This document shows positions 1 through 5,870 of a stretch of DNA of 6,647 bases, in pieces. Source of the stretch: Gemmatimonadota bacterium (GTDB lineage Bacteria > Gemmatimonadota > Gemmatimonadetes > Palauibacterales > Palauibacteraceae). The notes below the pieces were generated by a model. The model worked only from the letters and a program-made list of their open reading frames with translations, was not told the origin of the DNA and ran no database searches. How positions within the stretch are numbered: position 1 is the first letter of the stretch; each line of letters starts with the position of its first letter. The translations under genes were made by a program, and so were the position numbers. The DNA lies in assembly GCA_030601615.1 (NCBI GenBank), contig JAUVTH010000078.1, positions 1-6,647 on the forward strand, in the 5' to 3' direction.

Positions 1-119
1 TTGCCACACACATCTATCCGCAGTTCAGGCAGACCTCTGACGTGGCGGGCCTCATCGCTGAGAGTGGGTACGACGGGTCGATCCAGCTCGCCAGCGAAGG
101 ACTTCAGTTTCAGCTCTAA
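1..119 (+). CDS. C-terminal end of an unidentified protein (5' partial)
   Basis: Reading from position 3 gives 38 open codons ending in TAA at 117-119; the gene begins before the window. The visible tail contains TSDVAGLIAESGYDGSIQL, which looks like a final helix followed by a beta hairpin. Such an ending (helix, 'AESGYD' turn, strand pair) would fit the last part of a class I SAM-dependent methyltransferase, but that is only a guess from shape, and no catalytic motif is inside the window. It lies 131 bases upstream of yraN on the same strand. I cannot name it. The other open frame across this stretch, from TTG at 1 to 183, has a serine/arginine-rich composition typical of an out-of-frame reading of GC-rich DNA. 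Confidence 0.55.
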   Translation, partial: ATHIYPQFRQTSDVAGLIAESGYDGSIQLASEGLQFQL

Positions 120-250
120 CAGGTTGCCGGTCTGGTCGCGATCACGCGCTGGTGCTTTCCTTTCCCGGTTGATCCCGCGTTGACCCTCTCGCATACCCTT
201 CCTCGAGACCCCAGGACACGAGGCTTCATCAGTTAGCAACGGAGGACGGT

Positions 251-676
251 ATGATCGACCGCGGAGAACCGGGCCGACGCTCGACCGCGTCGAAGGCCGC
301 GCAAGGGCATCGTGAGTCTGCGGCCCTCGGACGAACGGGAGAGGACCTCGCCGCGGATCTGCTCACCCGGGCCGGTTACAGGATTCTCGACAGGAACTGG
401 CGGGATGGACGATGCGAGATTGACCTCGTCGCTATTCGAAGCGGCCAGGTCGTGTTCGTGGAGGTCAAGACGCGGCGCCCGGGTCCCCAACCTGCTTCCG
501 AGGCCGTGACTCCGGCTCAGCGCCGCAACATCCGGCGCACAGCCGCCGCCTGGATGCGCCGGCACCCTCGAGTGGGCGCCTCGTTTCGGTTCGACATCAT
601 CGCCTTCACGTGGCGGCCGGATGGCGATCCGGAAGTGACCTACATTCCGGGAGCGTTTGACGCCACCGACCCCTGA
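251..676 (+). CDS. yraN: YraN family (UPF0102) endonuclease-like protein
   Basis: This 141-residue protein belongs to the UPF0102/YraN family, which has the Holliday-junction-resolvase/restriction-endonuclease fold; its cellular role is poorly established. The family signature is complete: LGRTGEDLAADLL (residues 26-38, with the conserved Glu31), then CEIDLVA (55-61, with Asp58) and VVFVEVKTR (67-75, with the E71-x-K73 pair). Together these form the expected metal-binding D...ExK active site of this fold. A conserved basic stretch, TPAQRRNIRR, follows. The first ~25 residues are a polar extension before the usual family start. The ATG at 251 is supported by a strong Shine-Dalgarno GGAGG at 241-245 with 5-base spacing. 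The SRP RNA follows about 65 bases or more after the stop. The family call is firm; nuclease activity is inferred from the fold. Confidence 0.93.
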   Translation: MIDRGEPGRRSTASKAAQGHRESAALGRTGEDLAADLLTRAGYRILDRNWRDGRCEIDLVAIRSGQVVFVEVKTRRPGPQPASEAVTPAQRRNIRRTAAAWMRRHPRVGASFRFDIIAFTWRPDGDPEVTYIPGAFDATDP

Positions 677-741
677 CAGCCCGCTGAGCGACCTGCTGTA
701 CTTGTTCAGCAGCCTTCTGATGCGCGTCGATTGACCCCGTC

Positions 742-874
742 AGGGGACCACCATACCTTCGCTGCGCCCCAGGCCCGTGGGGCCGGAGCGCGTGAATCCC
801 GTCAGGACCGTGAAGGTAGCAGCGGTAAGCGTGTAAAGGTCGCCACGGTTCGCCTGGGGTATCTTCGTCCGCCT
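742..874 (+). ncRNA. ffs: Signal recognition particle RNA (4.5S/SRP RNA), core
   Basis: SRP RNA binds Ffh and helps target ribosomes making membrane proteins to FtsY. The domain IV signature is plain: GTCAGG at 801-806 opposite AGCAGC at 818-823, forming the Ffh-binding asymmetric loop, closed by ACC 807-809 with GGT 815-817. Nested helices support one long rod: 742-748 with 867-874 (one bulge), 767-774 with 852-859 (8 perfect pairs), 775-780 with 843-848 (6 perfect pairs), 781-784 with 838-841, and 788-792 with 830-834. The apical loop is five bases (810-814, GTGAA) rather than the usual tetraloop. Ends are uncertain: weaker pairing of 733-737 with 886-890 and a hairpin 693-698/707-712 could belong to a larger form with an Alu domain. 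The location directly before dnaX-ybaB-recR matches the order known in Firmicutes. Confidence 0.9.
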
Positions 875-979
875 CTGTGCCCTTTGGGTTAGGGCGGCAC
901 AGGGCCATCTCTGTCGTTGGCGCCCCTCGACGTAGCTATGGCTATGTCTTCGGGACACCGCCTAGGATCTGGCCCTGTG
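873..979 (+). promoter_or_regulatory. Structured SRP RNA 3' flank / dnaX leader with competing helices
   Basis: Two strong helices share bases. The first pairs 873-881 with 896-904 (9 pairs, one G-U; 14-base loop), including a perfect TGTGCC/GGCACA. The second pairs 898-907 (CACAGGGCCA) with 970-979 (TGGCCCTGTG), 10 perfect pairs enclosing a small hairpin at 931-936/941-946. Both cannot form together because they share 898-904. The first could act as an SRP RNA terminator stem, but no T-run follows it. The second would sit in the dnaX leader. The pairing is seen directly; any regulatory role is inference. From 980 to 1090 I see no further clear element, apart from an 8-base palindrome CCTGCAGG around 1035-1042. 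Confidence 0.35.
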
Positions 980-1090
980 GCGCTCCTAACGCGACTCGCC
1001 CCATTACTCGGACAGGCTCCTCGCCCACGCCGTGCCTGCAGGTGCTCTCACCGCTTTCGAGCCCGGCTCCGGCAGGGTAGCTTGGCCGTC

Positions 1091-2851
1091 ATGTATAGAA
1101 CCGCGCTGGCCAGGACCTACAGACCCCGTCGCTTCGCCGAACTCGTCGGGCAGGACCACGTCGCTTCGACGCTTCGCGTGGCCGTCGAGACGGGGCGCGC
1201 CGCCCACGCGTACCTGTTCTGCGGTCCGCGCGGAATCGGGAAGACAACGGCCGCTCGCGTGCTGGCGATGGCGCTCAACTGCTCCGAGCGGCAGGACGGA
1301 GAGCCGTGCGGCGTCTGCGAGTCCTGCACGAGCATCTGGTTGGGCCGGACCTCCCTCGACGTGGTCGAGATCGACGCTGCCAGCAATCGGGGAGTCGACG
1401 ACGCCCGCGACCTCCGGGAGCGGGCGATGTACGCGCCGTCGGACGAGAAGCGTTACAAGGTGTACATCGTCGACGAAGCCCACATGCTGACACGCGAAGC
1501 GTGGAACGCTCTCCTCAAGATCCTCGAGGAGCCTCCGCCCCGCGTGGTCTTCGTGTTCGCTACGACGGAACCGCAGAAGATCCGGCAGAGCGCGGCTCCC
1601 GTGCTCTCCCGGTGTCAGCGATTCGACTTTCGCCGCGTGTCGGTTTCCGACCTCATGGGTCGGTTGGAGAGCGTGGTCGAGCAGGAGGGAGTCTCGGCAG
1701 ATTCCGCCGCGCTGCTTCCCATTGCCCGACGGGCGGAGGGAGGCGTCCGGGACGCGCTTTCGCTCCTCGACCAGGTACTCTCGTTCTCCGGCGACACGGT
1801 GTCGGCCGAGGACGTACGCCGCATGCTTGGTCTGGTGGAAGAGGAGCGGTTCGTCGAGCTCCTCGACATCGTCCGCGCGGGTGATCGGGCCGCCGTGTTT
1901 CCCTTCGTCCAGGCTCTCCTCGATGAGGGATACGACCTGGCGGAGTTTGTTCAGGGCCTGGGAGACACGCTCCGCGCGGTTCTGGCTTTGCGCCTGGATC
2001 CGGAGAGCGATCCGGCCGAGTTGAGCGCCGAATCCCGGAAGACGCTCGCGGAGAGCGGACAGCGCTTCACGGAGGAAGAACTGTTGCGGCTGCTCGTTGC
2101 CACGGCGGACTTCGAATCGGCGGGTCGGTTCCGGCGGAGCGCTCAGCCCCGGATTCAGGTCGAGGTGCTCCTGCTCCGCCTTGCCAGTCTCGACAGCAGC
2201 GTAGAATTGCGGGAGCTCCTGGGAGCCCTGGGCGCCGAAGAGAGGAAGCCGGAGCAACGCTCTCGGCCGGAAGCAGACCGTGCGAGCGACAGCTCCAAGG
2301 GCAGACGGAAGCCCTCCCGACGCGCGAGCCCGCGCCGAGAACCGGACGCCGAGCGGCCTCCGAGTGGTGAATCGAAAGCCACTGATCCTACCGGGGCCAG
2401 CGACGAGCCGGCACAGCCCGAGGAATCTGAGAAGGAGGATGCCTCTGTTGCCCCTGGCGGGACCGCGGGTTTCGATCTTCGGACTGTGTGGGCCGATGCC
2501 CTGAAAGCGGCGCGAGGTTCGGCGCCAGGCGGCCGGCTCGTTGGACTCCGCGGGGCCACCGTGGCAGGATTCTCGGACGGAGAGCTGGCTCTGGAAGTTC
2601 CACCTGGCCTCGCTGGAGACCTGGAGAACTTTCTCGGTGACGCCAGGCGTTCGGCGTCTCTGCGCGCCGAGCTCGCTCAACGTCTCGGGATCGAGGCGGG
2701 TGAACTGCGGTTTAGATTGGGAGACGGCGGTTCTCGGCAACGAATCACGGCGGAGTCTGCCAGGGATCTGAAGCTTCAGCGCCTCGTCGAGACGGATCCC
2801 CGGCTCCGCGAGGCGGTAGAAATACTCGACTTGAAATTGACCGAGGAGTGA
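1091..2851 (+). CDS. dnaX: DNA polymerase III subunit gamma/tau (clamp loader)
   Basis: This 586-residue DnaX is the ATPase of the clamp loader that places the sliding clamp on primed DNA. It opens with the typical YRTALARTYRPRRFAELVGQ. The AAA+ parts are all present: Walker A GPRGIGKTT (45-53), a four-cysteine zinc module (Cys64, 73, 76, 79), Walker B ending DEAH (128-131), sensor 1 FATTEP (156-161) and the SRC arginine finger (173-175). A charged, Pro/Ser/Arg/Glu-rich linker spans about 383-458, then a folded tau-type C-terminal domain from about 461. ATG 1091 is chosen because family proteins start here; the frame stays open up to 917, but that extension is arginine/proline-rich and unlike DnaX. 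The Shine-Dalgarno is poor (AGGG at 1074-1077, 13 bases away); a TTG at 1082 would be better spaced. I saw no A-rich slippery heptamer for a short gamma form. Confidence 0.96.
   Translation: MYRTALARTYRPRRFAELVGQDHVASTLRVAVETGRAAHAYLFCGPRGIGKTTAARVLAMALNCSERQDGEPCGVCESCTSIWLGRTSLDVVEIDAASNRGVDDARDLRERAMYAPSDEKRYKVYIVDEAHMLTREAWNALLKILEEPPPRVVFVFATTEPQKIRQSAAPVLSRCQRFDFRRVSVSDLMGRLESVVEQEGVSADSAALLPIARRAEGGVRDALSLLDQVLSFSGDTVSAEDVRRMLGLVEEERFVELLDIVRAGDRAAVFPFVQALLDEGYDLAEFVQGLGDTLRAVLALRLDPESDPAELSAESRKTLAESGQRFTEEELLRLLVATADFESAGRFRRSAQPRIQVEVLLLRLASLDSSVELRELLGALGAEERKPEQRSRPEADRASDSSKGRRKPSRRASPRREPDAERPPSGESKATDPTGASDEPAQPEESEKEDASVAPGGTAGFDLRTVWADALKAARGSAPGGRLVGLRGATVAGFSDGELALEVPPGLAGDLENFLGDARRSASLRAELAQRLGIEAGELRFRLGDGGSRQRITAESARDLKLQRLVETDPRLREAVEILDLKLTEE
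2843..2848 (+). promoter_or_regulatory. Ribosome binding site deciding the ybaB TTG start
   Basis: GAGGAG lies within the last two sense codons of dnaX and 9 bases before the TTG at 2858. It is the only good Shine-Dalgarno near the beginning of ybaB and supports the TTG over the in-frame ATG at codon 11. Ribosomes finishing dnaX would cover this site, consistent with coupled translation. Confidence 0.6.
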
Positions 2852-2857
2852 CGACTC

Positions 2858-3193
2858 TTGGAAAACCTGAATCAACTACAGCAGCTCATGCAGCTGGGCC
2901 AGCAGATGCAGTCCCGCCTCGCCGAGATCCAGGAGAGACTGGAAAAGGAGCTGTTTTCGGCTTCGGCGGGTGGCGGACTCGTGGAAGTGACGGCCGACGG
3001 TAAGGGCGGTGTCCGCTCACTTCGCATCGATCCGACCGCTGTAGACGTGGACGACCTGGAGATGCTCGAAGATCTGATCCTGGCAGCGATTTCCCAGGCC
3101 CAGGGGAAGGCACGTGAGCGGCTCGAGGCGGAGATGCGACAGGCTACGGGTGGTATGCCGCTTCCCGACCTGGGCTCGCTTCTGGGTGGTTGA
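2858..3193 (+). CDS. ybaB: YbaB/EbfC family nucleoid-associated protein
   Basis: YbaB/EbfC proteins are small DNA-binding dimers that coat the nucleoid; they are almost always encoded between dnaX and recR. This 111-residue protein has the family layout: an N-terminal glutamine-rich amphipathic helix (LNQLQQLMQLGQQMQSRL, residues 4-21), a central beta sheet (GGGLVEVTADGKGGVRSLRID, about 38-58), and a C-terminal helix beginning LEMLEDLILAAISQA and continuing to about residue 95. It ends in the Gly/Met/Pro-rich tail usual in the family. The start is a TTG six bases after the dnaX stop, chosen because GAGGAG at 2843-2848, inside the end of dnaX, lies 9 bases upstream; the next methionine (residue 11) would remove part of the first helix. 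The stop abuts recR exactly, so dnaX-ybaB-recR is translationally coupled. Confidence 0.93.
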   Translation: MENLNQLQQLMQLGQQMQSRLAEIQERLEKELFSASAGGGLVEVTADGKGGVRSLRIDPTAVDVDDLEMLEDLILAAISQAQGKARERLEAEMRQATGGMPLPDLGSLLGG

Positions 3194-3781
3194 GTGTCGG
3201 CGATCGAGACACTCATCGGTGAGTTTGCCAGACTCCCGGGGATCGGACGCAAGACAGCTCAGCGCCTGACGTACTACCTGCTCAAGACGCGACCCGAGGA
3301 CGCGCGCCGTCTCTCGGGCGCCATCGACCGGGTGTTGGCCGAGGTCAGACCATGTGACGAGTGTGGAAACCTGAGCAGCGAGGCGCCCTGCGAATTCTGT
3401 CGCAATACGAGGCGCGATGCGGCGCAGATGTGTGTCGTCGAGGAGGCATCGGACATCGCGGCGATCGAAGCTTCCGGGCGGTTTCGCGGCAGGTATCACG
3501 TACTGGGCGGTCACCTGTCGCCGCTCGACGGAGTGGGGCCGGACGAGTTGAATATCGCGTCGTTGATGCGGCGCTTGAGCGAAGGGGTGACGGAGCTGAT
3601 CGTCGCCACGAATCCGAGTGTAGAGGGAGAGGCCACGGCGGCCTATCTGCACCGGACGGTCGCTGCGCTTCCGGGTCTGGTGGTGACCCGCCTGGCACGC
3701 GGCCTGCCTGTAGGTGGTAACCTGGAGTATGCGGACGGAGTGACCATAGCGGAGGCGTTCAGCGGACGCCGGGAGATGTAG
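3194..3781 (+). CDS. recR: Recombination mediator protein RecR
   Basis: RecR works with RecO (and RecF) to load RecA onto SSB-coated single-stranded DNA at gaps. The 195 residues show every family element in order: a helix-hairpin-helix with LPGIGRKTAQRL (14-25), a four-cysteine zinc finger C54-x2-C57-x8-C66-x2-C69, and a Toprim domain beginning CVVEEASDIAAIE (79-91) and including NPSVEGEATAAYL. The Walker-like end is ARGLPVGGNLEYADGVT. The Asn in GGNLEYAD replaces the Asp/Glu often seen there, which I regard as a minor variation. Length is normal (usually about 200). Translation starts at a GTG directly abutting the ybaB stop, and the protein begins MSAIETLIGEFARLPG, as expected. The recR stop abuts the next gene's ATG with no spacer. 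Confidence 0.97.
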   Translation: MSAIETLIGEFARLPGIGRKTAQRLTYYLLKTRPEDARRLSGAIDRVLAEVRPCDECGNLSSEAPCEFCRNTRRDAAQMCVVEEASDIAAIEASGRFRGRYHVLGGHLSPLDGVGPDELNIASLMRRLSEGVTELIVATNPSVEGEATAAYLHRTVAALPGLVVTRLARGLPVGGNLEYADGVTIAEAFSGRREM

Positions 3782-4123
3782 ATGTCGGACAAAGTGATCG
3801 TGGTTCGGGAGGATTCCGCGGTCTGGAGAGCCTTGAAGATCGCTGCCATCGGCGTACTCGGACTCGCCGCTATCGGCGGTACCGGCGTGTGGCTGGCGCG
3901 GGACCAGATGGCGAGACACCACAGCGACTTGTTCAGCCCTCACCCCCTGCGCCGCCTCGCGGCCCTGGGTTACCTGCGGGCCCATCCGGACGTCGACAAC
4001 GTGCTCCTTCTAAGGGATTATCTGGCCTGGGAGGAGCGCCCGATGCTCCGCAAGCAGGCGACGGTGATCCTGGCCGGCATGGAAGAGGTACTGGCGGCCG
4101 AGGAGAGCATCGAGAGGGCCTGA
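3782..4123 (+). CDS. Small single-pass membrane protein with HEAT-like tail
   Basis: I do not recognise this 113-residue protein. It has a short charged N-terminus (1-19), one clear hydrophobic helix at about 20-39 rich in Gly/Ala/Ile (IAAIGVLGLAAIGGTGVWLA, with GxxG-like spacing), and a soluble helical part, 40-113. In that part, PLRRLAALGYLRAHPDV (55-71), a second helix (about 73-83) and RPMLRKQATVILAGM (86-100) resemble HEAT-repeat helices, with the usual Pro, Arg and Ala placements. No cysteine or catalytic motif is visible, and there is no cleavable signal peptide, so it is probably anchored. It starts at an ATG directly after the recR stop, with GGGAG at 3771-3775 as Shine-Dalgarno (6-base spacing), and ends 4 bases before the MglA-type GTPase. 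Co-translation suggests a partner or membrane tether for that GTPase; this is inference. Confidence 0.85.
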   Translation: MSDKVIVVREDSAVWRALKIAAIGVLGLAAIGGTGVWLARDQMARHHSDLFSPHPLRRLAALGYLRAHPDVDNVLLLRDYLAWEERPMLRKQATVILAGMEEVLAAEESIERA

Positions 4124-4127
4124 CCGC

Positions 4128-4712
4128 ATGGCGATCACGCACCCCGTTTCCGGCGAGCTGGGCTGCAAGGTCGTGTACTACGGCCCGGCGGCGAGCGGCA
4201 AGACGACCAACCTCAAGTACGTGTACGGTCGTCTCGACCCGTCATCGCGTGGCAGACTGATTGCTCCTACGGACGGGCCGGAGCGGACACTCTTCTTCGA
4301 TTTTCTCCCTGTGGACATGGGTGTGGTTCAAGGCGTGCGTACGCGGTTCTACCTGTATACGGTTCCGGGCCAGGCGCCGCAGCGCGAGAGTCGGCGACTG
4401 GTGCTTCGAGGGGTTGACGGAGTGGTGTTCGTTGCGGACAGTCATGCGCAACGCCGAGCAGCGAATCGCGAGTCGCTGGACGACCTGAAGGCGAACCTCG
4501 AGGACGCCGGTATCCGTCTCGCGGACATTCCCCTGGTCGTTCAGTACAATAAGCGTGACCTTGATGGTGCTACGACGCTGGATGAGCTCCGAGGCGAGCT
4601 GAACCAGTCGGGTATGTCGGACTTCGAGGCCGTGGCGATCAATGGACAGGGTGTCCTGGAGTCGCTTACGGCGATCTGCCAGCAGGTCATCAAGGCACTC
4701 AACCGGGCGTAA
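4128..4712 (+). CDS. mglA: MglA-type Ras-like small GTPase
   Basis: MglA GTPases set cell polarity and drive gliding or twitching motility in Myxococcus, and occur with unknown roles in many non-motile phyla. This 194-residue protein has the family length and features: G1 loop GPAASGKTT (19-27), the region TLFFDFLP (54-61) preceded by Arg53, the MglA-specific G3 LYTVPGQ (76-82) in place of DTAGQ, LRGVDGVVFVADS (93-105), and the guanine-specificity motif NKRD (141-144). Arg53 and Gln82 coincide with the catalytic residues known in Myxococcus MglA. Two departures stand out: Ala at residue 21 where Myxococcus MglA has Gly (Ras Gly12 position), and APQRESRR after the G3 motif instead of a VFYxASRK-like stretch. 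No mglB (roadblock) gene is in the window. Start ATG 4128 is 4 bases after the previous stop, with GAGAGGG at 4112-4118 upstream. Confidence 0.93.
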   Translation: MAITHPVSGELGCKVVYYGPAASGKTTNLKYVYGRLDPSSRGRLIAPTDGPERTLFFDFLPVDMGVVQGVRTRFYLYTVPGQAPQRESRRLVLRGVDGVVFVADSHAQRRAANRESLDDLKANLEDAGIRLADIPLVVQYNKRDLDGATTLDELRGELNQSGMSDFEAVAINGQGVLESLTAICQQVIKALNRA

Positions 4713-4716
4713 TCGA

Positions 4717-5361
4717 GTGGCCAGCGACGTAAACCTCCCCAATGCCATCACGACACTCAGAGTGCTGCTCGCCCCCGTGGTGACGGTCCTCCTGTTCGAA
4801 TCCGGTGCTTCCGCACGCCTTGTCGGGTTCGTCGTGTTTCTGGCGGCCGCGCTTTCCGATCTGGTGGACGGAGCGCTGGCGCGTCGCCGCGGGGAAATCA
4901 CGGATTTCGGGAAACTCGTGGATCCGCTCGCGGACAAGTTGCTGCTCGTCGCGACCCTGATTCCGTTCTACTTGATCACGCTGCGGTCACCGGATCTCGG
5001 GGAGCTGCCTCTCTTCGGCGGGATCGGTCTATGGATTCTCGTGGTGTTCTTCGGCCGCGAGCTGCTCATCACGTGGCTTCGCACGGTCGCTGCCCGCCGC
5101 GGTTTGGTTGTTCCCGCACGAACGATCGGCAAGCGCAAGGCATTGGCCCAGAACATTTTTATCGGATCGATGATCCTCTGGATCGCGTATCGAACGGCGG
5201 CGATCGAACATGGTTGGACCGGGTCGCTCAACACGTTCTGGGCGGGACTGCACGGCTGGTTCACCACCATCAGCCTCATCGTCGCGCTCGTCCTGACCGC
5301 CGTGTCCCTGTTCGTGTATCTGGTTGAGTTCCGCCGGCTCTTCCGTGGAGCTGAGGCTTGA
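4717..5361 (+). CDS. pgsA: CDP-diacylglycerol--glycerol-3-phosphate 3-phosphatidyltransferase
   Basis: This 214-residue integral membrane enzyme would join CDP-diacylglycerol with glycerol-3-phosphate to give phosphatidylglycerophosphate, the committed step to phosphatidylglycerol and cardiolipin. The CDP-alcohol phosphatidyltransferase signature is complete: D48-x2-D51-G52-x2-A55-R56-x8-G65-x3-D69-x3-D73. The N-terminal LPNAITTLRVLLAP (7-20) is typical of PgsA, and several hydrophobic segments follow (about 16-27, 35-47, the helix after Asp73, 110-125 and the C-terminal 185-205). I chose the GTG at 4717, four bases after the mglA stop, because family proteins start just before the LPN motif; the frame is open 25 codons further into mglA, but that part is arginine/serine-rich shadow. 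The Shine-Dalgarno is weak, so translation probably depends on coupling to mglA. Phosphatidylserine or phosphatidylinositol synthase is less likely given the PgsA-like ends. Confidence 0.92.
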   Translation: MASDVNLPNAITTLRVLLAPVVTVLLFESGASARLVGFVVFLAAALSDLVDGALARRRGEITDFGKLVDPLADKLLLVATLIPFYLITLRSPDLGELPLFGGIGLWILVVFFGRELLITWLRTVAARRGLVVPARTIGKRKALAQNIFIGSMILWIAYRTAAIEHGWTGSLNTFWAGLHGWFTTISLIVALVLTAVSLFVYLVEFRRLFRGAEA

Positions 5362-5870
5362 CGGGAGAGAGCGCGGCGGTGTCGCCGGGTTCATCCCCGC
5401 AGAGCGTCGCGGCCGACGTACTGCGGAAACTGCGGTCGACAAGCGCCACACTCGCCGTGGCCGAGAGTTGCACCGGTGGCTGGCTGGGCAAAGTCATCAC
5501 GTCGATCCCAGGAGCTTCCGTCTCGTTCTGGGGGGGCGTGATCGCGTACGACAACGAAGCGAAGCTGAAACTGCTGTCGGTCTCGCCGGGTGCGCTGACG
5601 GCTGATGGTGCGGTGTCGGAACGCACGGCGCGCGAGATGGCATTGGGCGTCGTAGAGGTGTCTGGGGCCACTTGGGGCGTCGCAATCACCGGGCTCGCCG
5701 GCCCGGACGGAGGTACGGCGAACAAGCCCGTGGGCACCGTGTATGTGGCGATCTCGGGTCCGCGCGACCGGTCCAGAACGTACCACCTTTCCGGCGACCG
5801 ACGGATGATCCGTCGCCAGGCGGTGGACAGGGCGCTCGAACTGCTGGACGAGGCGCTGGGTACCCAGTGA
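5358..5870 (+). CDS. pncC: Nicotinamide-nucleotide amidohydrolase (stand-alone CinA C-terminal domain)
   Basis: PncC deamidates nicotinamide mononucleotide to nicotinate mononucleotide, recycling the NMN released by NAD-dependent DNA ligase. The 170 residues correspond to the CinA C-terminal domain alone: AESCTGGWLGKVI (35-47, with the Ser-Cys-Thr-Gly-Gly active-site loop), FWGGVIAYDNEAK (57-69), and GLAGPDGGTANKPVGTVYV (112-130). The N-terminal MoCF/COG1058 domain of full CinA is absent; the first ~15 residues are a short polar tail, so this is a natural short form and not a truncation. The start is TTG at 5358, overlapping the pgsA stop by four bases (TTGA), with GGAG at 5347-5350 at 7-base spacing. 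It also overlaps the next gene by four bases. The older name 'competence/damage-inducible' for CinA does not imply competence here. Confidence 0.93.
   Translation: MTGESAAVSPGSSPQSVAADVLRKLRSTSATLAVAESCTGGWLGKVITSIPGASVSFWGGVIAYDNEAKLKLLSVSPGALTADGAVSERTAREMALGVVEVSGATWGVAITGLAGPDGGTANKPVGTVYVAISGPRDRSRTYHLSGDRRMIRRQAVDRALELLDEALGTQ
5856..5867 (+). repeat. 12-base perfect palindrome at the pncC/hydrolase junction
   Basis: CTGGGTACCCAG is a perfect inverted repeat ending on the first base of the GTG start of the next gene. In RNA it could make a four-pair hairpin (CUGG-GUAC-CCAG) just at the start codon. It may be coincidental, since it encodes ordinary pncC C-terminal residues. Confidence 0.4.

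Noticed and set aside
169..197. Sigma-70-like promoter for yraN (TTGATC, 17 bases, CATACC)
   Set aside because: Spacing is ideal, but only four of six and three of six consensus bases match and the final T of the -10 box is missing; too weak to annotate without transcript data.
735..746. Hairpin CCCC-GTCA-GGGG as a yraN terminator
   Set aside because: The stem is four pairs with no T-run, and 742-748 pairs better with 867-874 within the SRP RNA.
732..757. Promoter for the SRP RNA (TTGACC followed by CATACC)
   Set aside because: The spacer is only 14 bases and the bases overlap the outer SRP helix, so this is unlikely to be a promoter.
917..1090. In-frame N-terminal extension of dnaX back to an upstream TTG at 917
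   Set aside because: The 58 extra residues are Arg/Pro/Leu-rich with no DnaX similarity, there is no Shine-Dalgarno before them, and the stretch carries RNA helices; the ATG at 1091 matches family starts.
2380..2480. Programmed -1 frameshift site for a short gamma form of DnaX
   Set aside because: The linker contains an SD-like AAGGAGG near 2433-2439, which could stimulate slippage, but no A-rich or other X-XXY-YYZ slippery heptamer follows it that I can see.
1004..2875. 623-residue open frame on the minus strand opposite dnaX
   Set aside because: It is an antisense shadow created by GC-rich codon use; its composition has no domain or motif, while the plus-strand dnaX is unmistakable.
4642..4716. 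Longer pgsA starting at ATG 4642 inside mglA
   Set aside because: The extra 25 residues are Arg/Ser-rich out-of-frame mglA sequence; PgsA proteins begin just before the LPN motif, as with the GTG at 4717.
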